A stretch of 64,000 nt of DNA from Liolophura sinensis (Eukaryota > Mollusca > Polyplacophora > Chitonida > Chitonidae): NCBI RefSeq assembly GCF_032854445.1, contig NC_088296.1, positions 13,054,706 through 13,118,705 of the forward strand, read 5' to 3'. The notes beneath the pieces were generated by a model that did no database searches, was not told the origin of the DNA, and saw only the letters and a program-made list of their open reading frames with translations. The translations under genes and the position numbers were made by a program. Each line of letters opens with the position of its first letter. Position 1 is the stretch's first letter. Positions 1 to 11,699 of the stretch are shown here, piece by piece.

Positions 1-330
1 CAGGCTTAAATCCCACTGGTACATGTCCACCTGACTCCTGTCCCACAGGCCTGAATTCCACTAGTTCGAGTCCAGCTGATTCCAGTCCCACAGGCTTAAA
101 TCCCACTAGTTCGAGTCCACCTGATCCATTCCCACAGGCTTGAATCCCACTAGGTCAAGTTCAGCTGATCAGTCCAAGGTCTCGAGTCCCTACAGGCCTG
201 ATCCTACTGTTCAAGTCCAGCTGATTCCATTCCCAACAGGCTTGAATCCCACTAGGTCAAGTTCAGCTGACTCCAGTCCCACAGGCCTGAATTCCACTAG
301 TTCGAGTCAGCTGACTCCAGTTCCACAGGC
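1..330. repeat. 45-bp minisatellite, block 1
   Basis: Tandem copies of a unit reading roughly CCTGAATTCCACTAGTTCGA then GTCCAGCTGATTCCAGTCCCACAGG, about seven copies with substitutions and small deletions. The unit is a multiple of three, so short Ser/Pro/Thr-rich reading frames appear by chance. The same unit recurs at 517-695 and 16934-17216. Confidence 0.9.
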
Positions 331-349
331 GAAAAAAAAAAGAAAAAAA

Positions 350-516
350 AATCCTACCTTAAGACACAGCCATAAGGCATTATGACCATTATAACTTCAT
401 GGGAAGTCTACCTGTAAGTTGTATAACCTTTCTAATACAGATCTGCGACCCTGTGTTGGCTTCAAATCACTGTTTCAAAAGAAAAAATTTTTCTGATAAA
501 GGTCCCTGTAAAATAC
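350..516. repeat. Minisatellite-flank module, copy 1
   Basis: A non-tandem module beginning TCCTACCTTAAGACAC and ending near GTAAAATACC. It recurs at about 740-912 and 17261-17433, each time directly after a block of the 45-bp minisatellite. Block plus flank therefore duplicated as one unit. No coding content. Confidence 0.8.
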
Positions 517-695
517 CTTGAATCCCACTAGTTCAAGTCCAGCTGACTCCAGTCCCACGGGCTTGAATTCCACTAGTTCAAGTCCGGCTGACTCCAGTCC
601 AAGAGGCTTAAATCCCACTAGTTCAAGTCCAGCTGACTCCAGTCCCACAGGCTTATCCCACTAGTTCAAGTTTCAGCTGACTCCAGTCCCACAGG
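517..695. repeat. 45-bp minisatellite, block 2
   Basis: About four further copies of the 45-bp unit, separated from block 1 by the flank module. Confidence 0.85.
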
Positions 696-1624
696 CGATT
701 CACGTATACAAGATCAGACCTCAACAGTTACCTATCAAATGTCCTACCTTAAGACACGACCATAAGGCGTTATGACCATTATAACTTCATGGGAAGTCTA
801 CCTGTAAGTTGTATAACAAGTCTAACACAGATCTGTGATCCAGTATCTGTGTTAGCTTCAAATCACTTCAAATTCAAAAATTTCTTTTTCTGATAAAGGT
901 CCTGTAAAATACCACCAATATCAGGGCTATCCGAGATCATATTTAATTATGAATATACATGAACATGGTGACGATGGGACATAGCTCGGTGGCATGTGTA
1001 CAGGTAAGCCATGGATAATCTTGTACAAAGATAATCCTCGTGCGTGCACAATCCGGGCATTCACCTGGGGACTTGTTAGATGGCAGGAGTAAAGGATACT
1101 TTGGCTAAAAACACACTTTGACTGATGAACGCTGTAACATAACACGTCTGTGGGATGAGAATTCTACAGCACGCAATTCGCCGACTTTAGGTCAGGCTAT
1201 GAAATAGCGGCTCGCAACGTCAACACATGCAGTGACGGAGTAATGCCATGCAGAAGATATGAAAGGAGTATGTTTATTAAAACGACCTCTAATAATCAAT
1301 GTTTCTAGAAATTTCTTATATTTGCTCTATAAAAATAAATGTTTCTTGTAAAGTTTATTTTTTTCTGTTAGTGAACAATTATAGCTAGAAGGATAAGACC
1401 TGCAGTTAAAACTGTGATGAATGTGGTAAAGATATCGACGTTAGAGAGCAATCCGATCGCTTCACATGGGTGCAATCAGAACAGAAAACTGTCATCTTGA
1501 CATTCTGTTGAGAAGGACGATAGGTGAAATATGTGAGTAGTCGACCTATATAAAGAGATCTCGCATTTCCATAGGGATGTTGTTTTTTGTTAAATGTGAC
1601 AGCAGATCTAGGGTGACCATTTTT

Positions 1625-1850
1625 ATTTATTTATAAATTTGATTGGGGTTTAACGCCGTACTCCAGAATATTTCACTTATACGGCGTGGACCAGCATTAT
1701 GGTGGGAGGAAACTGAACAGAGCCCGGTGGAAACACACGACCATCCACAGGTTGTGGTAGACCTTCCCACGTACGGCTGGAGAGGGCGACCGCATTGGTG
1801 AGAGTCATTACTAGGTCATTGCGCCGCGCGTGCCAACCACCTAGGCCCCG
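1625..1850 (-). mobile_element. tRNA-derived SINE (type 1)
   Basis: Read on the minus strand it has a tRNA-like head (remnant of a GGCTCAGTTGGTTAGCGC-type box A), a body with CGTACGTGGGAAGGTCT and GTATAAGTGAAATATTCT, and a 3' tail of GGCGTTAAA..CAATCAAAT and TAAA repeats. This copy is diverged and shares its site with 18150-18371. Confidence 0.85.
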
Positions 1851-2143
1851 GGCTTGACTGAACTAACACATAGGAAATATATAATTATAAGTCTACGTTG
1901 TCAATGAGACTGACTGAGCTAAACCATTGGCATTTGGCAAGTTACTGTCGAACTTTTCCACATGTGTCATGCGCATATGCACTGCATATTTCCACCAGAC
2001 AATTTAGGCTCGAAGGCGACTAGGAATTTTTTATGGAGGAGCATTACACCCAACTCCTTGGTTTTTCCACATGCTTCCTTTCTGTATAGGCGAAACATCA
2101 GCAGCAATCTGTCTATGTCAAAATTAATTTGTTTGTCAGAAAA

Positions 2144-2372
2144 CTCTGTCCGGTTTCCTCCCACCATAATGCTGACCGCTGTGCTGTAAGTGAAATATTC
2201 TTGAGTAGGCCTACGTAATACTACAATCAAAGGAATCAACACATAGATCAAAACCAATTATTTATTCATCTGCTTATTTATTTGATTGATGATTTACGCG
2301 GTACTATATGCGGGAATATTTCACTTATACGACGCCGGGCACTATCATGGTGTGAGGAAACCGGGCTCGGTG
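2144..2372. mobile_element. Two SINE fragments in opposite orientation
   Basis: 2144-2240 is a 3' portion of the type 1 SINE in plus orientation. 2274-2372 is a 3' portion in minus orientation. The two tails face each other. Orthologous fragments lie at 18656-18755 and 18790-18891, so the insertions predate the segmental duplication. Confidence 0.7.
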
Positions 2373-2550
2373 ATAAGGACACAGTATCAGCAGCCATGTG
2401 GAGACATCAGTGTTTTACAAGCAATCTAACATTGTCCGCCATATACGATGACATGTACCTTCATACTGTAACACAGCTTGGCTTGACGAAGTCATGTGAG
2501 GGAATGTGTGGAAGAGAATTATTCACACCGTGGTTTTAGCACTATAGATT

Positions 2551-2815
2551 TTTTTTTTTTAATTGGTGTTTTACGCCGTACTCAAGAATATTTCGCTTAT
2601 ACAACGGCGGTCAGCATTATGGTGGGTGGAAACCGGGCAGAGGCCGGGGGAAACCCACGACCATCCGCAGGTTGCTGGCAGACCTTCTCACGTACGGCCG
2701 GAGAGCAAGCCAGCATGAGCTGGACTTCAACTCACAGCGACCGCATTGGTGAGAGACTCCTGGGTCATTACGCTGCGCTAGCGCTTTAACCGACTGAGCC
2801 ACGGAGGCCCCTACA
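2551..2815 (-). mobile_element. Near full-length type 1 SINE
   Basis: Complete minus-strand copy ending in the tRNA box A region (GGCTCAGT on the minus strand). It is flanked by an 11-bp target-site duplication CACTATAGATT at 2540-2550 and 2816-2826. The paralogous insertion sits at about 19064-19331. Confidence 0.92.
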
Positions 2816-3140
2816 CACTATAGATTAAACCTGTACAGCGCTCGGTATACCTGAGTTCACTTTGTATCAAACTCTTCAAAGTTTTACAGAATCTTTTATC
2901 CTAACAACTTTGGTATGTACAGCAAACGGGCAAACATGGGCTAAATTACACATATCCATTTGCAACATCCCAAAATAGCAAGTTGAACAATATGTTTATT
3001 CAGGTGGAACTACTTCTGGGTCTGTAGGCCCTACTGGTAAAGACAGAAGTCTCCCACGGTGAGACAGAGCAAAGACAGAGGACAAATGTCTGGCTGCGTT
3101 GTTCAGAAATACATGTTAAAACTTATACTGAGATTTCTGT

Positions 3141-3599
3141 GAAATACTCATTGCGTTTTATGAAATGAAAGCATTTGTCAAAAATTCGCATAATGAACGT
3201 CATCTGGAAATCGTGCGTTTCATTATTTGGCTTGTCAGGCTTTTTGTCAATATTTTTTCTAGCAGAGGGTTTATCCTTTACAAACGTATAGTAGGTGTCA
3301 CGAAAGTTGACCCGGTATAGTCAGACTAAGATCTGAGCCACAATTCGGCGACAACAAGTTTCCGATTTCCTAACTGCTTAACTAATTTAACTTATCTAGT
3401 AAGACGGGCACGACAATACAGATTCCCCCAAAGTTACGTTACAGACGGACGAAATATTTTCAAAACACGGAAGAAAGCTTTGTAAGTCAGATTATAAACA
3501 CTTCTTGACCTGCATAGGCTATTCTCTGCTCGCCTGCATGCGTTAGGTCTTTAGTCGTCTTCTGTGTCTCTGTGAGTTGAGGTATTGACATTGAAGAGA
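3141..3599 (+). promoter_or_regulatory. Diverged proximal upstream region of gene A
   Basis: About 460 bases between the near-identical duplication and the first ATG. It still aligns to the region before gene B exon 1 but with many differences. It presumably holds the core promoter and 5' UTR; no TATA box or initiator can be called with confidence. Confidence 0.35.
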
Positions 3600-3678
3600 A
3601 TGGCGGTCTTAGCCAACCTGGGAACCAAGACAGCGTCAATGGCCATAGCTCTGGTTTTGACAATTTTACTCACCCCAG
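3600..3678 (+). CDS. Gene A exon 1: signal peptide
   Basis: ATG at 3600 opens 26 codons plus one base, MAVLANLGTKTAS followed by a hydrophobic run ending LLTP, then a GTAAGTT donor. Length (79 nt), donor phase (1) and the terminal LLTPG match exon 1 of gene B exactly. Roughly a third of bases differ between the two copies, much more than in the upstream DNA. This is a typical cleavable secretory signal. Confidence 0.8.
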
Positions 3679-6600
3679 GTAAGTTGACTACTCTGTTCAT
3701 ATCTTATATTATATCATATATTAAAATATCACTGTGTGTTATACTATGCATATCGTTATTACTTATCTTCAAACAGAAATGATGATCCTGTGTATCTATC
3801 CCATTACTTAGGCATAAAAAAACGATACACACACAAGCGTTATGCACAAACACAAGAGTTGTGGTGACCGACAAAAGCTCTTCTGTGACAAAATGAAGTG
3901 CTATGGTCACACAAATTAGTTCCACAGAAACATAAACAAGATCGAGTTATATGGAAACAGTAAACAGCATGAGAAAGCATAAATACGGAACCGCAGAAGG
4001 AATATGCAAACAACTCAATCACTTTCCAAAAAATAATATACTCGACGTGGTGAGAGATGACTGTCGACTGTTTTTTGATAGCTATTTCGTGGTCCGTTTT
4101 AGTATCGGCCAATGGTAATGGAGCTTGCTTTCAATCGACACCCCAAAAGAGACAAAAGCGAGCTTTCTATTGCTCGATTCAACGCGAACAGCAACATAGC
4201 TATCACGGATTCCGATATAATCAGCCATTTTTCCAGCCATGGCCAACATGAAAGCGGCTTCTTTGTCATTGGTCCACAGTGCGTCGGACCGTGAGATAAT
4301 TAGGTAAGGGTGCGAGATAAACCCTGACTTTTGATCAGTCAAAAAAGTGTCGTCACCCGCCGATATTTTTTTTTTGAATGACTTTTTTGTTTGCTCCTCT
4401 TGCGGCATAAATATCCTCCAGTGCGAGATAATTCCCGAGTGTACTTTTTGAGGAATACCTACAAATTTTTTGCATGCTCCTTTTACAGCTCTGTACATCA
4501 ATAACTTCTAATGAAACATAAATACTTTGGCCACAAATGTAAGTTCAACAAAAACATACCTTACAAATGGTAGGACGGATACCAAACAGCTCGCCTGCAA
4601 GCAAAACTTCAGCCCAATACACAAAGTACTGAAATCTTGAATTTGGTAAATTACAGTAATTAATAATTAATATGCACACACAGCTTTACGATGTAACATC
4701 CGCCTTGTGACATTGTGCTTTATATGCATGTAAAACTTCAGGTCAATACATACTGTACTTTTTGAGATGCCACCACTGACCTTTTTTTAACTTTGGTTGT
4801 GCTACACAATGCACCAAGTCCCTCATTGTGATTTACGGGGTTTAATAAGCAACCACCTTATTAACGATGGAATATCCCCCTTGTGTTGTTGTGCCATACA
4901 TATGTGCAAACCTTGAGCTCAGTAAATGTGCTTCTAGTACTTTGCGAGATACCACCTATAACACTTTGCTTAACATTGGTTTTAATACACAAAACACGAA
5001 GTCTGGAATTTAGCAATTTTATTGTATTTAATATGTACACACCGGATCAAGGATGTAATATCCCCCTCGTGCTATTGTGCACTACATATGTGCAAACCAT
5101 GAGCTCAATCCATGTGGTACTTTTGCAGTTACCACCTCTAACATTTTGTTTAAGATTGCTTTCCCTGTTTCCGACGGAACCACATAAGCTACGTGCCATG
5201 ACCACATAAATAATTTGTACAGAACACTAAAGAAGGCACGAAGAATGAGTGAATGACTGGTTGCAACTTAGGGAGCCATATAATGGCGAGAAAATGTTGC
5301 AACCAGGAGGCAATCAGCGGCTTTCTATTTCTTGATGAGGATATCCGAAATGAAATAAAACTAGACGGGAAAACTTTAAAACTAGGTAAAATAACACATA
5401 AGTGAGCTGAAACTCGAAAACCGCTACATTTTAAAAATATGTACTCTGCACGGCCCGTTGAATATAGCAATATCGAAGAACTATAAGTTTAATATATAGA
5501 CTTATGGTAAATAATAAATAACAGCATAGCTTGCGCCACTGTTTAATAATTCAGGTATATTTTCGATTGTGCACGAGTTAAGGTCCGAAATATTTGCCTT
5601 AGAAATGGATTGATTGTCATTGCCCAAAACTTCTATTGCACAAAGACGGTAAATTCGGGGTTTACATTTTGCTTGCAATAGTACATTAATTTTACTCATT
5701 TTACTGCCAGGTTTATCATGATGTGTAAAGATCAAGAATAACGGTTTGACGTCACATAGGGAGTATTTCAGACAAATAATGGCAATACAGCTCTATAGTT
5801 TTGGGAAGATAGTCACTAATTATCATTCAATGTCGATCAGAGTTTCACGCACCGTTGTCGGCTATATATGGAGTAGATGAGCCAACCCATTTATCTTTGT
5901 CTGCTACATATGGGGCACATTCATTGTAATGTACTACCAATGAACCAGTATTGGATACCGAACAAAACATTTACTCAGCTGGCAGAAACTTCAGATCTAT
6001 TATTAAAACAGCCCATGCCGTACGGACTGGGATGGCGTAAGTTGTGGCATACTTAAGGGAGCAACCATAGCGTAGTCAAACCAGGTAATATAACACAGTT
6101 GCTTGTCATAGTCCGTATGTTTAACAGCCTCGACAAGCTGGGGTAGTCATGTAGGACTGCTCACTGAGACCCACGTGATGTTAACATAAACGAAGTTGTT
6201 GTAAAATACTGGTATTCAAGTCGCCAGCAAACAGATACGACTATGTATACATGTACATGTAATGATACAAAGATAAGCCTGCACGTCAACTGGTACGGTC
6301 AAAATACGCCTGTTTTGTCACAGCATCTATCATAGATGTTACTTAAAGCAAGCGCTGTGCGTGAGAAGGTCTGTCAGCAAGCTGCGGATGGTCGTGGATT
6401 TCCTCCCAGCATACTACTGGCCACTGTCGTATAAGTGACAGTGCGGTCGCTGTGAGTTCAAGTCCAGCTTAAGCTGGCTTCATCTCCGGCCGTACGTGGG
6501 AATGTCTGCAAGCAACCTGCGGATGGTCATGGGTTTCCCCCGGGGTCTGCCCGGTGTCCTCCCACTATAATGCTGGCCGCCGTCGTATAAGTGAAATATT

Positions 6601-7538
6601 CTTGAGTTGGGCGTTAAACACAAATCAAACAAATAAATAAATGTATTACTTGCTTTCTTCACAATATACAATGTACATTCCTGACATACAGTATAAATAA
6701 AGCAAACATATGAAAAAGGTCCCATTCACACGGCTCGAATTGTCGTATCAACATGTCGTACTCGATTACTGGAGTGACAAAACTGGAAGGGCAAACACTG
6801 CTTCATAAGCCTCGGTCACACAGTGCGTGTCGAATTCAACAAATGATATGAAACAGACCATAATGATTTTCCTGTTTGCCCTTGACTTTAGTCTTGTCCT
6901 GATCATATTCATGCACTTTGTGAGCATCACTTTTCTGGAGTTGAATATCCGCACCCCACAGCATGTGCTAAATGGCATGTATGTCTGTTCTGTGATGGGT
7001 ATGTATATGTACGAATCCGCATCACAGCCCGGATAATATTTGTTGTGGTATCACTCCCTACAGTCGTCAAACACTGTTACAATATGTCATGTAATGGTAC
7101 AGGAGTAATGTACAACCAACCTTGTAACGTAAGAAAATCCACTTGTAACGTAATATCGCCGCATTCATACAATTAAAAAGACATAAAAATAAAGGCTGGT
7201 TGGGTTTGCAACTAAGAGACTCAGTGGATGACTACAGTATAAATTAAAGCCACCATTCACCTGTGCATAGCCGTGCGTGTCAATGTCTGAAAGCAATTGT
7301 TCATCGAGCATTGTCCACTTTCCTGCCCAGGTTCTCTCGGCCACTTGAGCATTGCGTAAAACCTAAGGCTACATTGTATGTGTTTTTTTTTATTACTGAC
7401 ACGTCCCATTTGACGGTCATTTGGTTATCGCGCTGAAAATTTACTGTCCTTTGGTTTGAACAAGTTCCGCCACAATAATACTGCAATATTGCCGAAGCAA
7501 TGATCATTCGTTTGTACACAACGTGGCTGTGTTTTCAG
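3679..7538 (+). other. Gene A intron 1
   Basis: About 3.9 kb. It holds SINE remnants near 6370-6645 and otherwise AT-rich unique sequence. A minus-strand ORF of 139 codons (4082-4501) has no recognisable domain and is probably chance. The opening of a 5' GT and closing TTTTCAG are clear. Confidence 0.55.
6370..6645 (+). mobile_element. Type 1 SINE, nested or rearranged copy
   Basis: 6430-6645 is a plus-strand copy from the box B-like GTTCAAGTCC through the conserved body to a CAAATAAATAAATG tail. A partial second body copy (6370-6430) directly precedes it, suggesting nested insertion or template switching. Confidence 0.8.
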
Positions 7539-7676
7539 GTTTTGGCGCAGACGAAGAATGTGGATCGCATTGTGGTTATGGGGCGAAATGCAGTAACAAC
7601 GGGTGTGTTTGTGAATCTGGTTACGGCGGGTTGTTCACTATCAACATGAAAAGTTCAAGTATTATATATTGTGTGG
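7539..7676 (+). CDS. Gene A exon 2: EGF-like domain 1
   Basis: 138 nt, phase 1 on both sides, with acceptor TTTTCAG and donor GTAAG. Cysteine pattern C-x3-C-x5-C-x4-C-x-C-x18-C, with CVC as the fourth and fifth cysteines. Length and all cysteines equal those of gene B exon 2. Probably an extracellular ligand- or partner-binding module. A real exon because cysteines, phase and length are conserved between the paralogues while the flanking introns have diverged. Confidence 0.85.
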
Positions 7677-9175
7677 GTAAGTTAAAACTATTTACGTATG
7701 CTTGTAGTCAACGTCTTACCGGGATATCATATTTAACAGTGCCCTTCGCCTAAAAATCTGTGTATATATATGAGCCAAATCAGCCATAGACTATTTACTT
7801 CTGGAGCTAGCCGATATTGAATTGACCTGAAAGCTAGAAAGGTCACCTAAGATACATTAGCCGTAATGTATCTATCTAACCTACATATACAGTAAGCCTA
7901 CTTCTAAATAAAGTAACTGTTGTGCCTTTCTGGTACTTTCCCAGTGTTTGTGATCTTTAATCTACTTTTTCATCAGGAAGGCCCGTGAGGATTCCACACA
8001 TAAAAGTATCTGTGTCACGATTTACTTTTGAATTCATGCACTTTGTGATTATGAACGCCATAAAAAGCATGAAAACCGCAAAGCTGGCATAAACCGCCGA
8101 GTCCATCGCGTCCTCCATCTTTAACAACCTGCAATTTATGCTGGGGGTGTGTTGTCTCTCAGCCAATGAGTGTCGTTTAAACTGCCGGCTTGCCGACGTC
8201 CATCATTTTGGTTTCCCGATCGTCAACTGTACTGTTCGCTACCTTCTGGGAAGAGAGTTCTACCGGAAATGTTCGAACTGCACTTCGAAGGTCTCCGACG
8301 GCAATTCTCCTCCTAACACAGAAGACTTCAGGACTGGTTCTTAGGGAAAATGGAGTCGCCCACAGCGGAATTTGGCGCTGACTTTATTTATAATTTATCA
8401 ACTTGAGGTACATATTAGAATTTTTATGGTATGCACCTGCGAGGAAATGCATACTGTTTTCAAAGGTGTTTATTCGATAGTTAAATGTTCTTCTCCTTTA
8501 AGTGACATTGCCACTATATAATCTAGTCTTCAGTGGGTCATGCTTGCCATGTAGATAATGCTCAACATTTCACATTTGGTTCCAATGTTATAGATTTTAT
8601 GTCCAATAAATCTTTAATAAGCTCTAATTAGCCTTTGTCTTAAGTGGCCTTTCCACCACAAAATTTTGTCTTAAGTTGCAGATTCAATATTGATATGGCT
8701 TTCTTTATAATGTAGCAATGGTGTCAGACTTAAAAGCGCCAAGTTGAATAAAACTGAATTTCGGGGTACTTCAAATTTAGTTCCACCACCCCACCCAGTA
8801 CTGGCTGCATTTTAAGACAGGGATTTTTGCAGTCAGATAGCCCACTTCTACCCCACCAAACAGTCTAGGCTTTTAAAGCTTTCATGTCAGTTAAATCTCA
8901 GCTAGCTTTTAGGCTAACTTACACACGGACGGAGTGTCGGCATTCCAATTAATCGACACGATTATTCGAATGTTCACAAATAAAATCACAATACATTCTC
9001 TCAGTTTGAAGTATCTGTGCTATAAACCTTTTTATATGTAATACCCACACGCCATTTTGGAAAAGAACATTGATTACGTAAAATCTTTAAACCAACCAAT
9101 AGTCTTCCACTAACGAAATTTTCTATATTTCCTTCTTAAAACAGTATAAATGTTAAACCACATTTTGCTTACAAG
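7677..9175 (+). other. Gene A intron 2
   Basis: No repeat of clear class. A minus-strand ORF (about 8121 down to 7957, starting MEDAMDSAVYASF) would encode a 53-residue protein with one hydrophobic segment. It is unrecognised, with no support beyond the ORF. Confidence 0.4.
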
Positions 9176-9340
9176 AAAACTGCCAGCCTAATGCTTCATC
9201 GTGTCCCGCCAAAACCACATGTAAAGAGATGATTCGTGGTGATGGAGTGTTCCGATGTTACTGCTCAGCTGATGCAGAATTGTCAGACAGAGGTCAATGC
9301 CTGGATAAACGCCAGCCGCCCAACATAATAACAGGTGTGT
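8998..9340 (+). repeat. Source segment of the duplicated EGF exon
   Basis: Intron end plus exon 3 of gene A. This block is copied at 13969-14310, directly after the 3' end of a LINE. Similarity starts at CTCAGTTTGAAGTATC and runs through the exon donor. Confidence 0.85.
9176..9334 (+). CDS. Gene A exon 3: EGF-like domain 2
   Basis: 159 nt, 2+52 codons+1, phase 1/1. Cysteine spacing C-x6-C-x5-C-x11-C-x-C-x11-C is a canonical EGF-like layout; CYCSADAELSDRGQC is almost identical to gene B (CYCSAEAELSDRGQC). The acceptor is TTACAAG and the donor GTGTGT. One codon shorter than gene B's exon 3, the difference lying in the linker after the last cysteine. Confidence 0.85.
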
Positions 9341-9349
9341 TTGCATTAT

Positions 9350-9890
9350 AGCTAACCCTGCAAAACTCACTACATGTAATTTGCTATCAAATACCAGATT
9401 TAAGTGGAAATGAAGTATTCCAGCAGGACATTTGGTTTAAAATATTTTAGCGTAATCCAAGCGTAGGTTGGTCATGTAGGTACAGGACTGATTTAAAAAC
9501 ATGCATTTTATTATCTATATAAAGTTGAAATGTCAGGATTTCCATCACCGATAAAAGTGATATCTCACTGGCTAGAGTGAGGTATCAGTTTTGTTACTAC
9601 ACATCCCGACGCCATGACGTCACAAAGAAACATATAGTTTTATGACTTTCCAATCCGATCTTAGCAGAATGAGATCATAATACAAGTTCCGTCAACTTTA
9701 ACATTTCTTACGTCACGCAACAAGACGCGACGTCATATAAGACGTCATGTGCACGTCACGCTATATGCACAAGTCTGTGAAGGTCTACAGCCAAAAACGT
9801 TGCTGAAACTTGACCAAATACACAAAGTCACGATATTGTCAAAATATAAATGATAAATAGAATATTGCATAGTGAAGGTGAATTCTGTTT
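9350..9890. repeat. Intronic block shared with gene B intron 4
   Basis: About 520 bases, from CATTATAGC through CACTACATGTAATTT and GACGCCATGACGTCACAAAG to a stretch ending GTGAA. It recurs at about 28608-29105. In gene A it precedes the stalk exon; in gene B it follows the homologous stalk exon, so the two positions are not collinear. Several GACGTCA/TGACGTCA sites are inside. Confidence 0.85.
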
Positions 9891-9903
9891 AATGTACTTA
9901 TAG

Positions 9904-9966
9904 GTTCTTCGACAACGTCTGCAACTTCAAAGGTCAATCTGTCATTGACTACAAGCCCGATATCAG
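9904..9966 (+). CDS. Gene A exon 4: Ser/Thr-rich stalk
   Basis: Encodes SSTTSATSKVNLSLTTSPIS in phase 1/1 after a TTATAG acceptor. Likely an O-glycosylated stalk between the EGF module and the membrane. Homologous to gene B exon 4 (STRSPTTSATREV). A second, stronger donor (T|GTAAGTAA) follows at 9985 in the same phase, which would add six codons. Either may be used. Confidence 0.65.
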
Positions 9967-10070
9967 GTAAAAGTACCAACCCCTGTAAGTAATTACAAAT
10001 AGCGTCTTAGCAGCCCAAGTAAACATATTAGTAGTTGGGAAAAACAAAAGAGAAGAAAAAACGCAACCAG

Positions 10071-10131
10071 ACACACACACACACACACGCACGCACACAC
10101 GCAAACACATCCGCACACGCACGCGTGTGTT
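10071..10131. repeat. (AC)n/(CACG)n microsatellite
   Basis: Compound simple repeat of ACAC and GCACGC units ending CGCGTGTGT. Any ORF here is a by-product. Confidence 0.9.
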
Positions 10132-10789
10132 CGCATTCACGATTTTGTGAGGACCTGGTGTTGACTACACACCAGTCTTATGGGGACTTCGCGCCGTTGT
10201 GAGGACTTACACTCGGGTCATAGGAATGTTTTTGTATAAAATAACAAATTGAGCCCTAAAATTGCTTTTCGCGTTGTTTTTCCCAAAACCCTCTTTACGG
10301 CAGTACCACTGGATTTTCTGCATAAATGACGCGTCCGTCCCAGAAAAGGTTTGGTTGTACACTGCAACGCGCCCTCTGGAGGACACATTCCACGAAGGAA
10401 CGGGGAGACCACCTGTGTCACGCGCGGGAATCTACAAAGGTTGGCAACACAACAGCAGGGAACGTTTATCGCTGAGCTTGAACAAAAAGGCTAGTATTGT
10501 TTTCTCTGTTATATCGTATCAATAATCCAACGATGTGTCAAAGATAATCTGTGCCTTTCAATATGTTTTTTTGGGCCACTGGTTCATAAATGTTTAACGG
10601 CGAAGGTGTTGTTGTTGTTGGAGTTATCCATGTACGTTGCGAAACCATAGCCCTGTGTCGAAGCGTAAGCCTGCCCTGAACATATGCTGTCCTTAATATA
10701 AAGATCTTGTCCTAATAAAACCAGGTTGTGCGTATTCCTTGTAGTCTTGCGAGTAGGAAAAAGGCAGAAAAAGAGTTTGTCAAGTATAA

Positions 10790-10985
10790 TGGCTGGCTGG
10801 GGTGCATGGGACGGTTTACTTACCTTCGGTAAGTCGGCTCAGTGAAGCAGCACTAGATAAAAGAGCGGTGGAAATCTGTCCTGCAACAAGGAGGCACATA
10901 ACATGCACTCTAAGGACTCCTTTGTCGTCATATGACTGAAAAATTATGAAGTACGACGTTAAAGCCCAAACACTCACTCAGTCAC
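10790..10985 (+). mobile_element. Type 2 SINE, 3' portion
   Basis: Matches the 3' part of the element at 42262-42616: CAGTGAAGCAGCACTAGA, AAGAGCGGTGGAAAT, GTCGTCATATGACTGAAAAAT, then GACGTTAAAGCCCAAACACTCACTCA. The tRNA head is missing. Confidence 0.85.
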
Positions 10986-11364
10986 TATATACGATACTGA
11001 CCATTCCAATGGTTCTGATGTCATCCTGTTCTGGACCTGCAATGTAGCTATATTTAAAGATGGAAAACAGAAATTATACTCAACATTTCCCACCATTTCT
11101 GTCGGTTTGATGTCAAATAAAGTAGAAACAAAACACATCCAGTTCAAATTGACCTATGACCTTGCCATAAATAAAATGTCCACCACAAAAGCGGCTCTTA
11201 GGTTTGTGATGATTGATGAAGAGATCAAATTACAGTACAAATCTAAAAAAAAATACTCTATGACTTTGAATCTACTTTCTCCTCATATGAAGAGATCAAG
11301 CTCAAGTGTAGGTTCAACATATATGTCGATCAATCGAGATTTAGTCAAAGGTCCTTCGGTGGAA

Positions 11365-11465
11365 AGTGACCTTTGTCCTTACCTAAAGTGATCTTTGTCC
11401 TTATCTAAAGTGACCTTAGTCCTTATCTAAAGTGACCTTTGTCCTTACCTAAAGTGACCTTTTCA
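11365..11465. repeat. 25-bp tandem repeat, four copies
   Basis: Unit AAAGTGACCTTTGTCCTTAC with TAAAG-type spacing, four copies with few changes. Confidence 0.85.
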
Positions 11466-11699
11466 ACACATAAGCTAGGCCCTGTTTCATAAAACTTGCT
11501 AAGTGCAGTAAATGGCTTAAGTCAGTAGTTTTATGCCAACGTGGAGAGCTTCTGGACAAAACTTAAGTCAAACAATTCATAATTATAGTATTATGTTGAT
11601 TAAGCAAAACACCTTACCTTAAGCTAAAGAACTTAAGAAGTTCCGTGAAATCGGGTCCAGGTGTGTTTTGCCACACAAGCTGGTCTTAATTTGGTAACT

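Larger units (their letters stand above)
705..3140. repeat. Upstream segmental duplication, copy 1
   Basis: This stretch is nearly identical by eye to about 17217-19640, including shared SINE insertions at the same places. The similarity weakens around 3140, some 460 bases before the first ATG of gene A. Both copies lie just upstream of a receptor first exon, so they probably carry the promoter regions. No coding region is supported inside. ORFs here are shadows of SINEs and spacer. Confidence 0.9.

Noticed and set aside
1-385. Ser/Thr-rich coding sequence over the 45-bp repeat.
   Set aside because: Minisatellite with frameshifting indels; no flanking exon signals.
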